Origin: JACDAL01 sp963849115
GTDB taxonomy: Bacteria; Actinomycetota; CADDZG01; WHSQ01
Assembly (NCBI GenBank): GCA_963849115.1
Contig: CAWKGK010000008.1
Span: 248,001 to 312,000, forward strand
DNA length: 64,000 bases
Direction: 5' to 3'
Shown piece after piece: positions 10,984 to 18,896 of this stretch. The notes beneath the pieces are model-generated. The model ran no database searches and was not told the origin of the DNA. It saw only the letters and a program-made list of their open reading frames with translations. Made by a program: the position numbers and the translations under genes. Position 1 is the stretch's first letter. Each line of letters opens with the position of its first letter.

Positions 10984-12366
10984 ATGGTCACCAAAGAACA
11001 TCTCGCTGCCTACAGATGCGGCCACTGCGGCCATCACTCACCGAAATGGTTTGGGCGGTGCCCCAAATGCTCGTCCTGGAGTACGCAAACTGCTCCCACC
11101 GTCCCAACCGCCGCAGTCTCGACTCTGGGGCGCGGGGCTCGTGCGCCTGCGCGCATCGAGAGTGGGATCGCCGAGGTGGACCGCGTCCTCGGAGGCGGCT
11201 TCGTCTCGGGAGAGGTTTGCCTGCTCGCCGGCGAGCCCGGCATCGGCAAGTCCACCTTGGTCCTGCAACTGCTCGACGCGCTGGCCCATTCGGGGCGGGT
11301 CACGTTGCTGGTAACCGGCGAAGAGTCGCCGGCCCAGGTGGCCTTGCGTGCCGCCCGCCTGCAGGTCGACGGCGAGCGGCTGCGGGCCACCTCGGAGACC
11401 TCGGTCGAAGGCATTCTCGAGACGTGCGAGGGGGAGCAGCCCGAGGTCGTCGTAGTGGACTCCATCCAGACAATCGAGATGTCGGGGCTGGAGCAGGCTG
11501 CCGGCTCGCCCCTCCAGCTCAGGGACTGCACCGCGGCCCTGGGACGCTACGCAAAAACAGGCGGTGCGGTGGTCGTCCTCGTCGGTCACGTGACTAAAGA
11601 CGGCGGCATCGCGGGACCCAAGACACTCGAGCACATGGTGGATGCCGTGCTGTCGCTGGAGGGCGAGCGCACGACCCCGCTGCGCCTGCTACGGGCGGTC
11701 AAGAACCGCTTTGGTTCGTGCGAGGAGACGGGCGTCTTCGTCATGGGCCGGAGCGGTCTTGAGGGGGTCGTGGATCCATCGGCCATGCTGCTCGCCGACC
11801 GGAGGCGAGGGGTGACGGGCTCGGTTGTGTTTCCGGGCCTCGAGGGCACCCGCTGCGTCTTGATCGAGATGCAGGCGTTGGTGGCTCCGCCCAGCTCGGG
11901 CCAGCCGCGGCGGGTTGCTCAGGGCCTCGAGGGCCGGCGCCTGGCGCTGCTGCTGGGAGTGCTCTCGAAGCACGTGAATCTCCAGCTTGCGCCCCGGGAC
12001 GTCTTCGCCTCCGCCGCCGGCGGCATTGCGGTGCGCGAGCCGGCCTCGGATCTGGCAGTGCTGCTCGCACTGGTCTCGGCGGCGACGGACATTCCCATCG
12101 CGGAGGATTTAGTGGCGGTGGGTGAGGTAGGGCTCGCCGGCGAGGTGCGCCGGGTGCCCGGAATCGAGAGGCGCCTTTCAGAAGCGGTCAGGCTCGGGTT
12201 CCGAACGGCCCTCATACCGCGAGGATGCCGGGACGTCCCCGCTCAGCTGAAGCCCGTAGTCGTTGCGGATGTGGCGGAAGCCGTGGCTCACATTGCGGCC
12301 AGGGCCCGGTTGACCCAGCCGGGGACGACGTCGCCCGTGCCCAACCTGGAGCCCGTCGGTGCTTGA
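10984..12366 (+). CDS. radA: DNA repair protein RadA (Sms)
   Basis: RecA-related ATPase that promotes branch migration during recombinational repair. The 460-residue protein has an N-terminal four-cysteine zinc finger (CGHC...CPKC), Walker A GEPGIGKST near residue 83, the RadA-specific KNRFG motif near 240, and a C-terminal Lon-protease-like domain. ATG 10984 is chosen; an in-frame GTG at 10978 would add two residues. It lies between the ABC exporter and carD. In many relatives disA follows radA; here carD follows instead. Confidence 0.96.
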   Translation: MVTKEHLAAYRCGHCGHHSPKWFGRCPKCSSWSTQTAPTVPTAAVSTLGRGARAPARIESGIAEVDRVLGGGFVSGEVCLLAGEPGIGKSTLVLQLLDALAHSGRVTLLVTGEESPAQVALRAARLQVDGERLRATSETSVEGILETCEGEQPEVVVVDSIQTIEMSGLEQAAGSPLQLRDCTAALGRYAKTGGAVVVLVGHVTKDGGIAGPKTLEHMVDAVLSLEGERTTPLRLLRAVKNRFGSCEETGVFVMGRSGLEGVVDPSAMLLADRRRGVTGSVVFPGLEGTRCVLIEMQALVAPPSSGQPRRVAQGLEGRRLALLLGVLSKHVNLQLAPRDVFASAAGGIAVREPASDLAVLLALVSAATDIPIAEDLVAVGEVGLAGEVRRVPGIERRLSEAVRLGFRTALIPRGCRDVPAQLKPVVVADVAEAVAHIAARARLTQPGTTSPVPNLEPVGA

Positions 12367-12520
12367 ATGCAGCCGCTTTCGGCTTGCTCTGCTCGCCTTG
12401 CTCGGGGCGCCGCCGTGCTACCCTGAAACAGCGAGGCATGGACCCGGCGGACCGGGTTTCGGCCTGGGGCATTCGTTCATTTGGCCGCACCGTTAGGAGC
12501 GCCGAAGGAGGTTTCCATTC

Positions 12521-13003
12521 GTGCGTTTTGACGTAGGTGACAAGGTTGTCTACCCCCATCATGGGGCTGCTGTTGTTGAGAAGGTAGAGCAGCGCGAGCT
12601 GTTGGGGGAAGAACGCGAGTACTACATTCTCAAGCTTGCCTATGGGGAATTGACGTTGATGGTCCCCACCGACTCCACCGAGGAGGTCGGGATCCGCGAG
12701 ATAACCCCGGCGCGCGAGATGCCGAAGGTCTTCAAGGTGCTCAAGAAGAACGAGCCCACCACCAACACCACCAACTGGTCCCGTCGCTTCAAGGCCAACG
12801 TCGAGAAGCTCCGATCGGGTGACATCTACCAGGTCGCGGACGTCGTACGCAGCCTCCACCGACGAGACCGGGAGAAGGGCCTGTCCGCGGGGGAGAAGCG
12901 GATGCTGACCAAGGCCCGTCAGATCCTCGTCTCGGAGCTCACTTTCGCCCAGGGTTGCGATGAGGACGAGGCCGAGCAGCTGCTCGACGAGGTCTTGGGA
13001 TAG
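12521..13003 (+). CDS. carD: CarD/CdnL-family RNA polymerase-binding regulator
   Basis: CarD binds the RNA polymerase beta subunit and stabilises open complexes at rRNA and other promoters. The 160-residue protein begins with the Tudor-like RNAP-interaction domain (FDVGDKVVYPHHGAAVVE) and continues with the helical DNA-contacting domain (NWSRRFKANVEKLRSGD onward). GTG start with GAAGGAGG a few bases upstream. A TTGCTC/TACCCT pair at 12398-12424 could be its promoter, but the spacing is short (15). The stop overlaps the proposed AUA start of ispD. Confidence 0.95.
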   Translation: MRFDVGDKVVYPHHGAAVVEKVEQRELLGEEREYYILKLAYGELTLMVPTDSTEEVGIREITPAREMPKVFKVLKKNEPTTNTTNWSRRFKANVEKLRSGDIYQVADVVRSLHRRDREKGLSAGEKRMLTKARQILVSELTFAQGCDEDEAEQLLDEVLG

Positions 13004-13668
13004 CTGAAGGACCGCCCTCGGCGATACTCGCCGCGGGCGGGCGGGGCGAGCGCTCCGGCTCGTCCCTTCCCAAGCAGTTCCGGCTGCTGGCGGGGAAAAC
13101 CGTCCTTGCTCGCTCGCTGGATGCGATTCTGTCCTCCGGATGCCGTCCCTGCGTGATCGCCGTTCCTCAGGACCGCCTCGACCACGCCCGGGCCGAGGTC
13201 GAGGGTCTCTCCGAGGTGGTTGTGGTCTCCGGCGGGCACACCAGGCAGGGCTCGGTGCGGGCCGCCCTGGAGCTTGTTGATTCGGACACCGTGGTCGTGC
13301 ACGACGCCGCTCGCCCGCTCGCCCGCGCGGCCCTCTTCGGCGCTGTGGTCGAGGCGTTGAGAGAGGCAGACGGTGCAGTGCCCGGCGCGGCCGTCGACGA
13401 GACCCTCAAACGTGTGGAAGGGGGCCGGGTAGTCGAAACCGTCGAGCGCGCAGGCCTCTATCGGATCCAGACCCCTCAGGCGTTCAGAACCACCGTCTTG
13501 AAAGAAGCGCACGCGCGCGCCCACAGGGAGGGCTTCGAGGGAACCGACGACGCCCAGCTGCTCGAGCGCCTGGGCTACAGGATCGCCCTGGTGGAGGGGA
13601 CGGCACCCAATCCCAAGCTCACCCACCCGGAAGACTTCGAGCTCGCCGCCGCCCTGTTGCGGGCGTGA
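13000..13668 (+). CDS. ispD: 2-C-methyl-D-erythritol 4-phosphate cytidylyltransferase, apparent AUA start
   Basis: IspD transfers CMP to methylerythritol phosphate in the MEP isoprenoid pathway. The essential CTP-binding segment AILAAGGRGER...PKQF is encoded from 13021 on, but that frame has no ATG, GTG or TTG between the stop at 12961 and GTG 13153, which would remove it. ATA 13000 overlaps the carD stop (ATAG), has GAGGT at 12989-12993 and gives a 222-residue, family-length protein. Later motifs are normal (DAARP, GAAVDET). The stop overlaps the ispF start. The alternative explanation is a base error near the gene start. Confidence 0.88.
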   Translation: MAEGPPSAILAAGGRGERSGSSLPKQFRLLAGKTVLARSLDAILSSGCRPCVIAVPQDRLDHARAEVEGLSEVVVVSGGHTRQGSVRAALELVDSDTVVVHDAARPLARAALFGAVVEALREADGAVPGAAVDETLKRVEGGRVVETVERAGLYRIQTPQAFRTTVLKEAHARAHREGFEGTDDAQLLERLGYRIALVEGTAPNPKLTHPEDFELAAALLRA

Positions 13669-14129
13669 AGGTCGGCCTCGGTTTCGACGCCCATGCCTTT
13701 GACCCGGCCAGGCCCCTGGTGCTCGGCGGCGTCGTGGTGCCGGATGCGCCGGGTCTGGCCGGACACTCCGACGCCGATGTCGTGAGCCACGCAGTTGCCG
13801 AGGCGCTGCTGGGCGCAGCGGGTCTCGGCGATCTCGGGAGCATGTTCCCGCCGACCGAGGTCTGGCGGGACGCCTCCAGCCTCGAGATCCTGGCAGCGAG
13901 CGCCGTCGCGGCCCGAGACGCCGGATGGGAGCTCGTCAACGCCGATGTCACCGTGATCGCCGAGCGGCCCCGCCTGGCGCCCTACCGGGCTGGGATGTCG
14001 GTGAGAGTGGCCGAGGCGCTGGGGGCCGAGCCGGGGGTCATCTCCATAAAGGCCACCACTACCGACGGGCTCGGCTTCACCGGGCGTGGCGAGGGCATCG
14101 CCGCCATCGCAGTAGTGCTCCTGAAGTAG
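13665..14129 (+). CDS. ispF: 2-C-methyl-D-erythritol 2,4-cyclodiphosphate synthase
   Basis: IspF cyclises CDP-ME 2-phosphate, two steps after IspD in the MEP pathway. The 154-residue protein has the zinc ligands of the family in GFDAHAF (Asp and His) and the GHSDADVVSHA segment, and the TTTDGLGFTGRGEGIAA C-terminal signature. The GTG start overlaps the ispD stop (GTGA), so the two enzymes are translationally coupled. ispE is not in this window. The gene is intact. Confidence 0.97.
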   Translation: MKVGLGFDAHAFDPARPLVLGGVVVPDAPGLAGHSDADVVSHAVAEALLGAAGLGDLGSMFPPTEVWRDASSLEILAASAVAARDAGWELVNADVTVIAERPRLAPYRAGMSVRVAEALGAEPGVISIKATTTDGLGFTGRGEGIAAIAVVLLK

Positions 14130-14149
14130 CCACACGGCCCAGATCCGTG

Positions 14150-14198
14150 TTTTGAGCGCCTCTGGACGCGGAAAACCGCGCTCTGGCGCCCCTAAAAC
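14150..14198. repeat. Small palindromic element before cysS (copy 1)
   Basis: TTTTGAGCG at the left end and CCCCTAAAA at the right flank a central hairpin CGCGG-AAAA-CCGCG. A similar element with the same ends, the same length and a different central hairpin lies at 19658-19706. The repeat family is a tentative call from two copies. Confidence 0.4.
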
Positions 14199-14229
14199 GG
14201 TTTCTCCCCGAAGGTAGGCTCTTTTCCCT

Positions 14230-15663
14230 ATGAGCCTTCGCGTCTACGACTCCGCCACGCGCAGCGTGGTCCCCTTCGAGCCCGCCCATCCTCCGCTCGT
14301 TTCCATGTATGTGTGCGGGCCAACCGTCTACGGGCTCGTCCACATCGGCAACGCCCGCACCTTTCTGTGGTTCGACCTCATCCGTCGCTATCTCACCTAT
14401 CGCGGCTTCGAAGTGCTCTTCGTCATGAACTACACCGACGTCGACGACAAGATCATCGAGCGCGCTCGTGAGGAGGATGTCGACGAGGAGACACTCGCCC
14501 ACCGCTATGCGGAGGCGTTCGAGGCCGACATGAACGCCCTAGGTGTGGGCGCGCCCGACATCCTCGCGCGCGCCACCGAGCACATTCCGGACATGGTTGC
14601 CGCCGTCGAAGGGCTGGTCGAGCAAGGATTCGCCTACGAAGCGGACGGCAACGTCTTCTTTGCCGTCGAACGCTTCGACGGCTACGGCCGCCTATCCGGC
14701 CGCTCTCTCGAAGACATGCGCGCGGGCCAGCGGGTCGAGCCCCATCCCTCCAAGCACCACCCCCTCGACTTCGCGCTGTGGAAAGCGGCCAAGGAAGGGG
14801 AGCCGTCGTGGAGCTCGCCGTGGGGGCCGGGACGCCCCGGCTGGCACATCGAGTGCTCGGTGATGTCCATCCGCTATCTGGGGATGGGTTTCGACCTCCA
14901 CGGCGGGGGAACGGATCTCATCTTTCCCCACCACGAGAACGAGCTCGCCCAGGCGGAGGCCCTGACCGGCGAGGCGCCTTTTGTCAGGCATTGGCTTCAC
15001 TCGGGAATGGTCCAGATGCAATCCGAGAAGATGTCCAAGTCGCTCGGAAACATCGTGACCGCCCGGCAGGCGCTCGAGCGTTTCCACGGGGAGGTTGTTC
15101 GGATGTGGGCCTTGTCGGGTTCCTATCGCACGCAGGTCGTGTTCTCCGAACAGGCGTTGCACGACGCAGCCGCAGCTCATGAGCGGTGGAAGACGTTCCA
15201 CGAGTCGAGCGCACACCTGTTCGGAAGCGTTGCGGGCGCAGCCCAGGAAACTGCGACTGCATCCGAGTCGTTCGGCTCCTACAAAGACCGCTTCATCGCA
15301 GCGATGGACGACGACTTCAACTCAGCAGTTGCCGTGGCGGTCATTCACGATCTCGTCAGGGACGGAAACGGCGAGCTCGAGGCCGCCGCGCGCGGCGATT
15401 CCGAGGCGCGCCACCGGCTGGAAGGACTCGTTAGCGCCTTCGCCGAGCTGACCTCGGTGCTCGGCTTTTCCTTTGTCCCCGGGGTGGTCCCAGACGAGCT
15501 CGCCGCGCGCCTGATCGACTATCTGTTGGAGCTCAGAGAACAGGCGCGGGCTGAGCGTGAGTTCCAGCGCGCCGACCAGATCAGGCAGCGGCTGGGAAGC
15601 CTCGGTGTTGTCATCGAAGACACGCCCTCAGGCGCACGCTGGCGCCTCGGGACTCTCGGCTGA
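14230..15663 (+). CDS. cysS: Cysteinyl-tRNA synthetase
   Basis: Class I synthetase charging tRNA-Cys; 477 residues. The zinc/active-site start CGPTVYG and HIGH-type motif HIGNART are near residues 29-42, further zinc ligands are in HIECS and HHENE, and the KMSKS loop (EKMSKSLGN) is near residue 268. A DALR-type helical C-terminal domain follows. ATG start. No T-box leader was found upstream (no AGGGTGG...ACCGCG stretch), so regulation by uncharged tRNA is not indicated. rlmB follows 15 bases after the stop, a common pairing. Confidence 0.97.
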   Translation: MSLRVYDSATRSVVPFEPAHPPLVSMYVCGPTVYGLVHIGNARTFLWFDLIRRYLTYRGFEVLFVMNYTDVDDKIIERAREEDVDEETLAHRYAEAFEADMNALGVGAPDILARATEHIPDMVAAVEGLVEQGFAYEADGNVFFAVERFDGYGRLSGRSLEDMRAGQRVEPHPSKHHPLDFALWKAAKEGEPSWSSPWGPGRPGWHIECSVMSIRYLGMGFDLHGGGTDLIFPHHENELAQAEALTGEAPFVRHWLHSGMVQMQSEKMSKSLGNIVTARQALERFHGEVVRMWALSGSYRTQVVFSEQALHDAAAAHERWKTFHESSAHLFGSVAGAAQETATASESFGSYKDRFIAAMDDDFNSAVAVAVIHDLVRDGNGELEAAARGDSEARHRLEGLVSAFAELTSVLGFSFVPGVVPDELAARLIDYLLELREQARAEREFQRADQIRQRLGSLGVVIEDTPSGARWRLGTLG

Positions 15664-15678
15664 GGTCACCCGCCAAAC

Positions 15679-16488
15679 GTGGCCGAATCTTTTTCCGGAG
15701 GGCTGGTAACAGGCCGGCGAGCCGTATTGGAGCTGCTGAAGGCCGACAAGGGTGCCGAGCGCGTCTACATGGCCCAGGGGTTGGCCCCCTCCTCGGCCCT
15801 GGGAGAGATTCGGCGGCGGGCGACCCAGGCGTCGATACCCGTCCGCAGCGTGCCCAAGGCTGAGATCGACCGCCTCACCGGCAGGGTGAACCATCAGGGG
15901 GTGGCGGCCCGCACCGGTCGCTATCGCTACTCATCACTCGAGTCGATCCTCGAGGGCGAGGCCCCCCGAGTCCTGATGCTCGACGGAGTCATGGACCCTC
16001 ACAACCTCGGCTCGCTGCTGAGAAGCGCAGCGGTTGCGGGATTCGATGGAGTCGTGGTGCCGTCCCGACGGGCGGTCGGCGTCACCGACGCGGCTCGACG
16101 CGTGTCACAGGGCGCGGCCGAGCTACTTCCGGTGGCGCGCGTCTCTAACCTCGGCGTCGCCATCACGCAAGCGGCGAGCGGCGGCGCCTGGGTGGTGGGG
16201 CTCGACGAGGGCGCCGAGGAGGACCTGTGGAGCTCGGGAGCGCTCGATCCGCCCCTTGCGTTGGTGCTGGGGGCCGAAGACAAGGGTTTGTCGATCCCCA
16301 TCAAGCGTCGTTGCGACGCGCTGGTGCGCATTCCGTTCGGGGGTGGGCTTCGGTCCTTGAACGTGGCAGTGGCCGGCGCGATTGCGATGTTCGAGGTGGC
16401 GCGCCGTCTCAAGACCGATGCCGACGCTACTTCCCGCGCAGGGGCACCGGAGGCAACGAGGCACCGGGAGCCGCGCCGCCGGGAGTAG
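15679..16488 (+). CDS. rlmB: 23S rRNA 2'-O-ribose methyltransferase (RlmB/TrmH family)
   Basis: SPOUT methyltransferase, most likely modifying G2251 of 23S rRNA with SAM. The 269-residue protein has the N-terminal substrate-binding domain (G-RRAVLELL to VNHQGVAAR) and the knotted catalytic domain with the three family motifs: MDPHNLGSLLRSA, LGAEDKGL and LRSLNVAVAGAI. GTG start. It is followed 12 bases later by tRNA-Thr. Assignment to RlmB rather than another TrmH-family enzyme rests on the N-terminal domain and the cysS context. A basic tail of about 25 residues is extra. Confidence 0.9.
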   Translation: MAESFSGGLVTGRRAVLELLKADKGAERVYMAQGLAPSSALGEIRRRATQASIPVRSVPKAEIDRLTGRVNHQGVAARTGRYRYSSLESILEGEAPRVLMLDGVMDPHNLGSLLRSAAVAGFDGVVVPSRRAVGVTDAARRVSQGAAELLPVARVSNLGVAITQAASGGAWVVGLDEGAEEDLWSSGALDPPLALVLGAEDKGLSIPIKRRCDALVRIPFGGGLRSLNVAVAGAIAMFEVARRLKTDADATSRAGAPEATRHREPRRRE

Positions 16489-16500
16489 GGTGGCTTCGTG

Positions 16501-16574
16501 GCTGGAGTAGCTCAGCCCGGTAGAGCAGCCGCCTTGTAAGCGGCCGGTCGCAGGTTCGAATCCTGTCTCCAGCT
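16501..16574 (+). tRNA. tRNA-Thr (anticodon TGT)
   Basis: Cloverleaf read by eye: acceptor arm GCTGGAG/CTCCAGC (16501-16507, 16567-16573), anticodon stem GCCGC/GCGGC around the loop CTTGTAA with anticodon TGT, and T-arm with GTTCGAATC. CCA is not encoded. It sits between rlmB and the glutamate dehydrogenase gene. Confidence 0.93.
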
Positions 16575-16609
16575 CTTCGCCCCGCAACCGAGACGTCAAT
16601 GGAGACGCC

Positions 16610-17893
16610 TTGACACAGCTAAAGGATCCTCCCCTCTCGGCCGATCCCTCCGGGGACTCCGCCTGGGAGACCGCCCTCGCACAACTCGACGAAGCCGCCG
16701 AGCTGATGGGGCTCGCACCCGGCGTTCACGAGATTCTGCGTGCCCCCAAACGATCGCTGTTGGTATCGGTGCCGTTCCGGCTCGACGATGGCTCGACCCG
16801 CGTGTGTCAGGGCTATCGCGTGCACCACAACGTGACGCGTGGGCCGGCCAAGGGCGGGCTCCGCTATCACCCCAGCGTCGATCTCGACGAGGTCAAGGCC
16901 CTTGCCATGTGGATGACGTGGAAGTGCGCCGTCGCCCAAATTCCCTTTGGCGGCGCCAAGGGCGGGGTGGCCGTGGATCCCAAGGCCCTGAGTCGCTCTG
17001 AGCTCGAGCGTATGACGCGTCGCTACGCCTCCGAGATCCTTCCCTTCATAGGCCCCGAGCGAGACATCCCCGCCCCCGACATGAACACGAACGAAGAGGT
17101 CATGTCGTGGATCATGGACACTTACTCCATGAACCAGGGATATTCGGTGCCGGGGGTCGTAACCGGAAAACCGGTATCGATCGGAGGCTCCCGGGGCAGG
17201 GGTGGGGCGACCTCGCGCGGGGTCATGTACATGATCTTCTCGACTCTCAAGACCCTGGGCATCGGCATCGAGGAGGTCACGGTTGCAATCCAGGGCTACG
17301 GAAAGGTCGGTGGGTTCGCGGCCCAGTTGCTGCACGATGCCGGCTGCCGGGTGGTTGCGGTGTCCGATGTGGACGGGGGGGTTTACCGGGATCGAGGCCT
17401 CGATCCCGAGGCGATCAACCGGCATAAGAAGGGCGGGGGCAGCGTGTCGGGGTTCCCGGGAGCGGAGCCCGTGACCAACGAAGAGCTGCTGGAGATCGAC
17501 TGCGACGTGCTCGTGCCGGCCGCGGTCGAGGGAGTCATCTCGGTCAAGAACGCCGACAAGGTCAGAGCGCGCGTCGTGTGCGAGGCGGCCAACGGCCCCA
17601 TCACGTTCGAGGGGGACAAGGTCCTTTCCGAGAGAGGCATCTTCGTGGTGCCGGACATCCTCGCTAACTCCGGCGGGGTCACGGTCTCCTACTTCGAGTG
17701 GGTGCAGGACATTCAGGCTTACTTCTGGTCCGAGGAGGACGTCAACGACCGCCTGCGGCAGATCATGGAGCGCGCCTTTGGCGAGGTCTACCAGATGTCC
17801 GAGGACAAGGGCCTCACGATGCGACAGGCGGCGCATTGGATCGGAGTGAGCCGGGTCGCCGAGGCGCACCTCACGCGGGGACTGTTCCCCTAG
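16610..17893 (+). CDS. gdhA: Glu/Leu/Phe/Val dehydrogenase, probably glutamate dehydrogenase
   Basis: Interconverts glutamate and 2-oxoglutarate plus ammonia, linking carbon and nitrogen metabolism. 427 residues, typical of hexameric GDH. Substrate-side motifs are GPAKGGLRYHP and the catalytic-lysine segment PFGGAKGGV; PAPDMNT contains the catalytic Asp; the Rossmann domain opens with VAIQGYGKVG. The start is TTG at 16610, as no in-frame ATG fits. The acidic residue pattern after the second beta-strand does not let me decide NAD or NADP use. Leucine dehydrogenase is less likely given the length. Confidence 0.9.
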   Translation: MTQLKDPPLSADPSGDSAWETALAQLDEAAELMGLAPGVHEILRAPKRSLLVSVPFRLDDGSTRVCQGYRVHHNVTRGPAKGGLRYHPSVDLDEVKALAMWMTWKCAVAQIPFGGAKGGVAVDPKALSRSELERMTRRYASEILPFIGPERDIPAPDMNTNEEVMSWIMDTYSMNQGYSVPGVVTGKPVSIGGSRGRGGATSRGVMYMIFSTLKTLGIGIEEVTVAIQGYGKVGGFAAQLLHDAGCRVVAVSDVDGGVYRDRGLDPEAINRHKKGGGSVSGFPGAEPVTNEELLEIDCDVLVPAAVEGVISVKNADKVRARVVCEAANGPITFEGDKVLSERGIFVVPDILANSGGVTVSYFEWVQDIQAYFWSEEDVNDRLRQIMERAFGEVYQMSEDKGLTMRQAAHWIGVSRVAEAHLTRGLFP

Positions 17894-17979
17894 AGTTGAT
17901 CCCCAGCCCTAGCGGTCCCGTCCGACAGGAGGCCTTCCAAATCCGCGGCCCCCAGGGAGAGGCGCGCTACGGTAGGCCC

Positions 17980-18252
17980 ATGGAATTGGAGCTGTCACAA
18001 AGAGACATAGACATCCTCGACTTCGAGAGGTCGTGGTGGAAGCATGAGGGCGTTAAAGAGCGGGCGATCAAGGACCGCTTCGACATGTCGGCGACCCGCT
18101 ACTACCAGGTCCTGAATGAGCTGCTCGAGACCCCGGCGGCCCTGGAATACGACCCTATCCTCGTGAAGCGCCTGCAGAGACTGCGCGTCTCACGGCAGCG
18201 CCAGAGGACGGCTCGACTTCTGGGTACTCGCTACCAGCCGGCGAGAAGATAG
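17980..18252 (+). CDS. DUF3263 family protein
   Basis: Small 90-residue protein found across actinobacteria, with the family core FERSWWKHEGVKERAIK and SATRYYQVLNELLE. The helical arrangement, including a segment like a helix-turn-helix (KERAIKDRFDMSATRYYQVL), suggests DNA binding, but this is inference. The frame is open upstream across the end of gdhA; ATG 17980 matches the family N-terminus. It lies 10 bases before the LytR_C membrane protein, the same arrangement as Rv0430/Rv0431 in Mycobacterium tuberculosis, so the two probably act together. Confidence 0.85.
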   Translation: MELELSQRDIDILDFERSWWKHEGVKERAIKDRFDMSATRYYQVLNELLETPAALEYDPILVKRLQRLRVSRQRQRTARLLGTRYQPARR

Positions 18253-18262
18253 GGACCGCCCT

Positions 18263-18868
18263 GTGGGGCGGCATTCGTCGAACGAGCAGTTCCGCTACTA
18301 CCAATCGGTGGTCGGGTGGTTCATCCCGTGGGCGCTCGTCGGAGTGGTGGCCGTAACCGCAGTCTGGATTGCGATCGGGGCCCTGGGCCGCGATGACCTC
18401 GACACGCGAGCCCCGACCGGTGCCGCGGCTCAGGGGCCGCAGGAGCCCGGCTCTGGGACGTCCGCGAGCCCCTCCGAGCCTTCCGAATCCCCCAGCCCAA
18501 CTCAGTCGCCCGAGCCCGAAAAGTCACAGCAACCCGAGGACCCGGACGAGCCCAAGCCGAACAAGCCCGCCGACAAGCCCAAGCCCGAGCTGATAACCGA
18601 TGGCGTCTCGGTGCAGGTACTCAACGGCACTAGTTCGAGTGCGGCGGGCCAGGCCATGACCTCCCGCCTCACCCGGCTCGGCTTCGACGTGGTGGTCACG
18701 TTTCCCGCGAGCCCCTACGACGCCACCACGGTGCTGTGGTCCAACCGCGGGGCCAAACCGGCGGCCAAAGCTCTGGCCGCTCGCTTCTCCTGGCGCTCCG
18801 GTCCCAAACCCGCCAACCTGTCTGCGTCCGTGGACCTTCACGTGGTGGTAGGCGCAGACGAAGCCTGA
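18263..18868 (+). CDS. Membrane-anchored LytR_C domain protein (VirR-like arrangement)
   Basis: 201 residues: a short cytoplasmic N-terminus, one transmembrane helix (about residues 17-40), a Pro/Ser/Glu-rich linker (about 45-112) and a LytR_C domain starting VQVLNGTSSSAAGQAM. The domain is known from LytR-CpsA-Psr cell-wall proteins and from stand-alone proteins such as mycobacterial VirR (Rv0431), linked to envelope integrity and vesicle release. It would sit on the outer face of the membrane. GTG start. The neighbour DUF3263 supports homology to the Rv0430-Rv0431 pair; the function here is inferred. Confidence 0.8.
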   Translation: MGRHSSNEQFRYYQSVVGWFIPWALVGVVAVTAVWIAIGALGRDDLDTRAPTGAAAQGPQEPGSGTSASPSEPSESPSPTQSPEPEKSQQPEDPDEPKPNKPADKPKPELITDGVSVQVLNGTSSSAAGQAMTSRLTRLGFDVVVTFPASPYDATTVLWSNRGAKPAAKALAARFSWRSGPKPANLSASVDLHVVVGADEA

Positions 18869-18896
18869 GCCTGCCGGCGAGCTGCTCGCCCCCTTC

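Noticed and set aside
14130..14229. T-box riboswitch before cysS
   Set aside because: The gap is short and lacks the conserved T-box sequence and a terminator with a T-run; only the small palindromic element is present.
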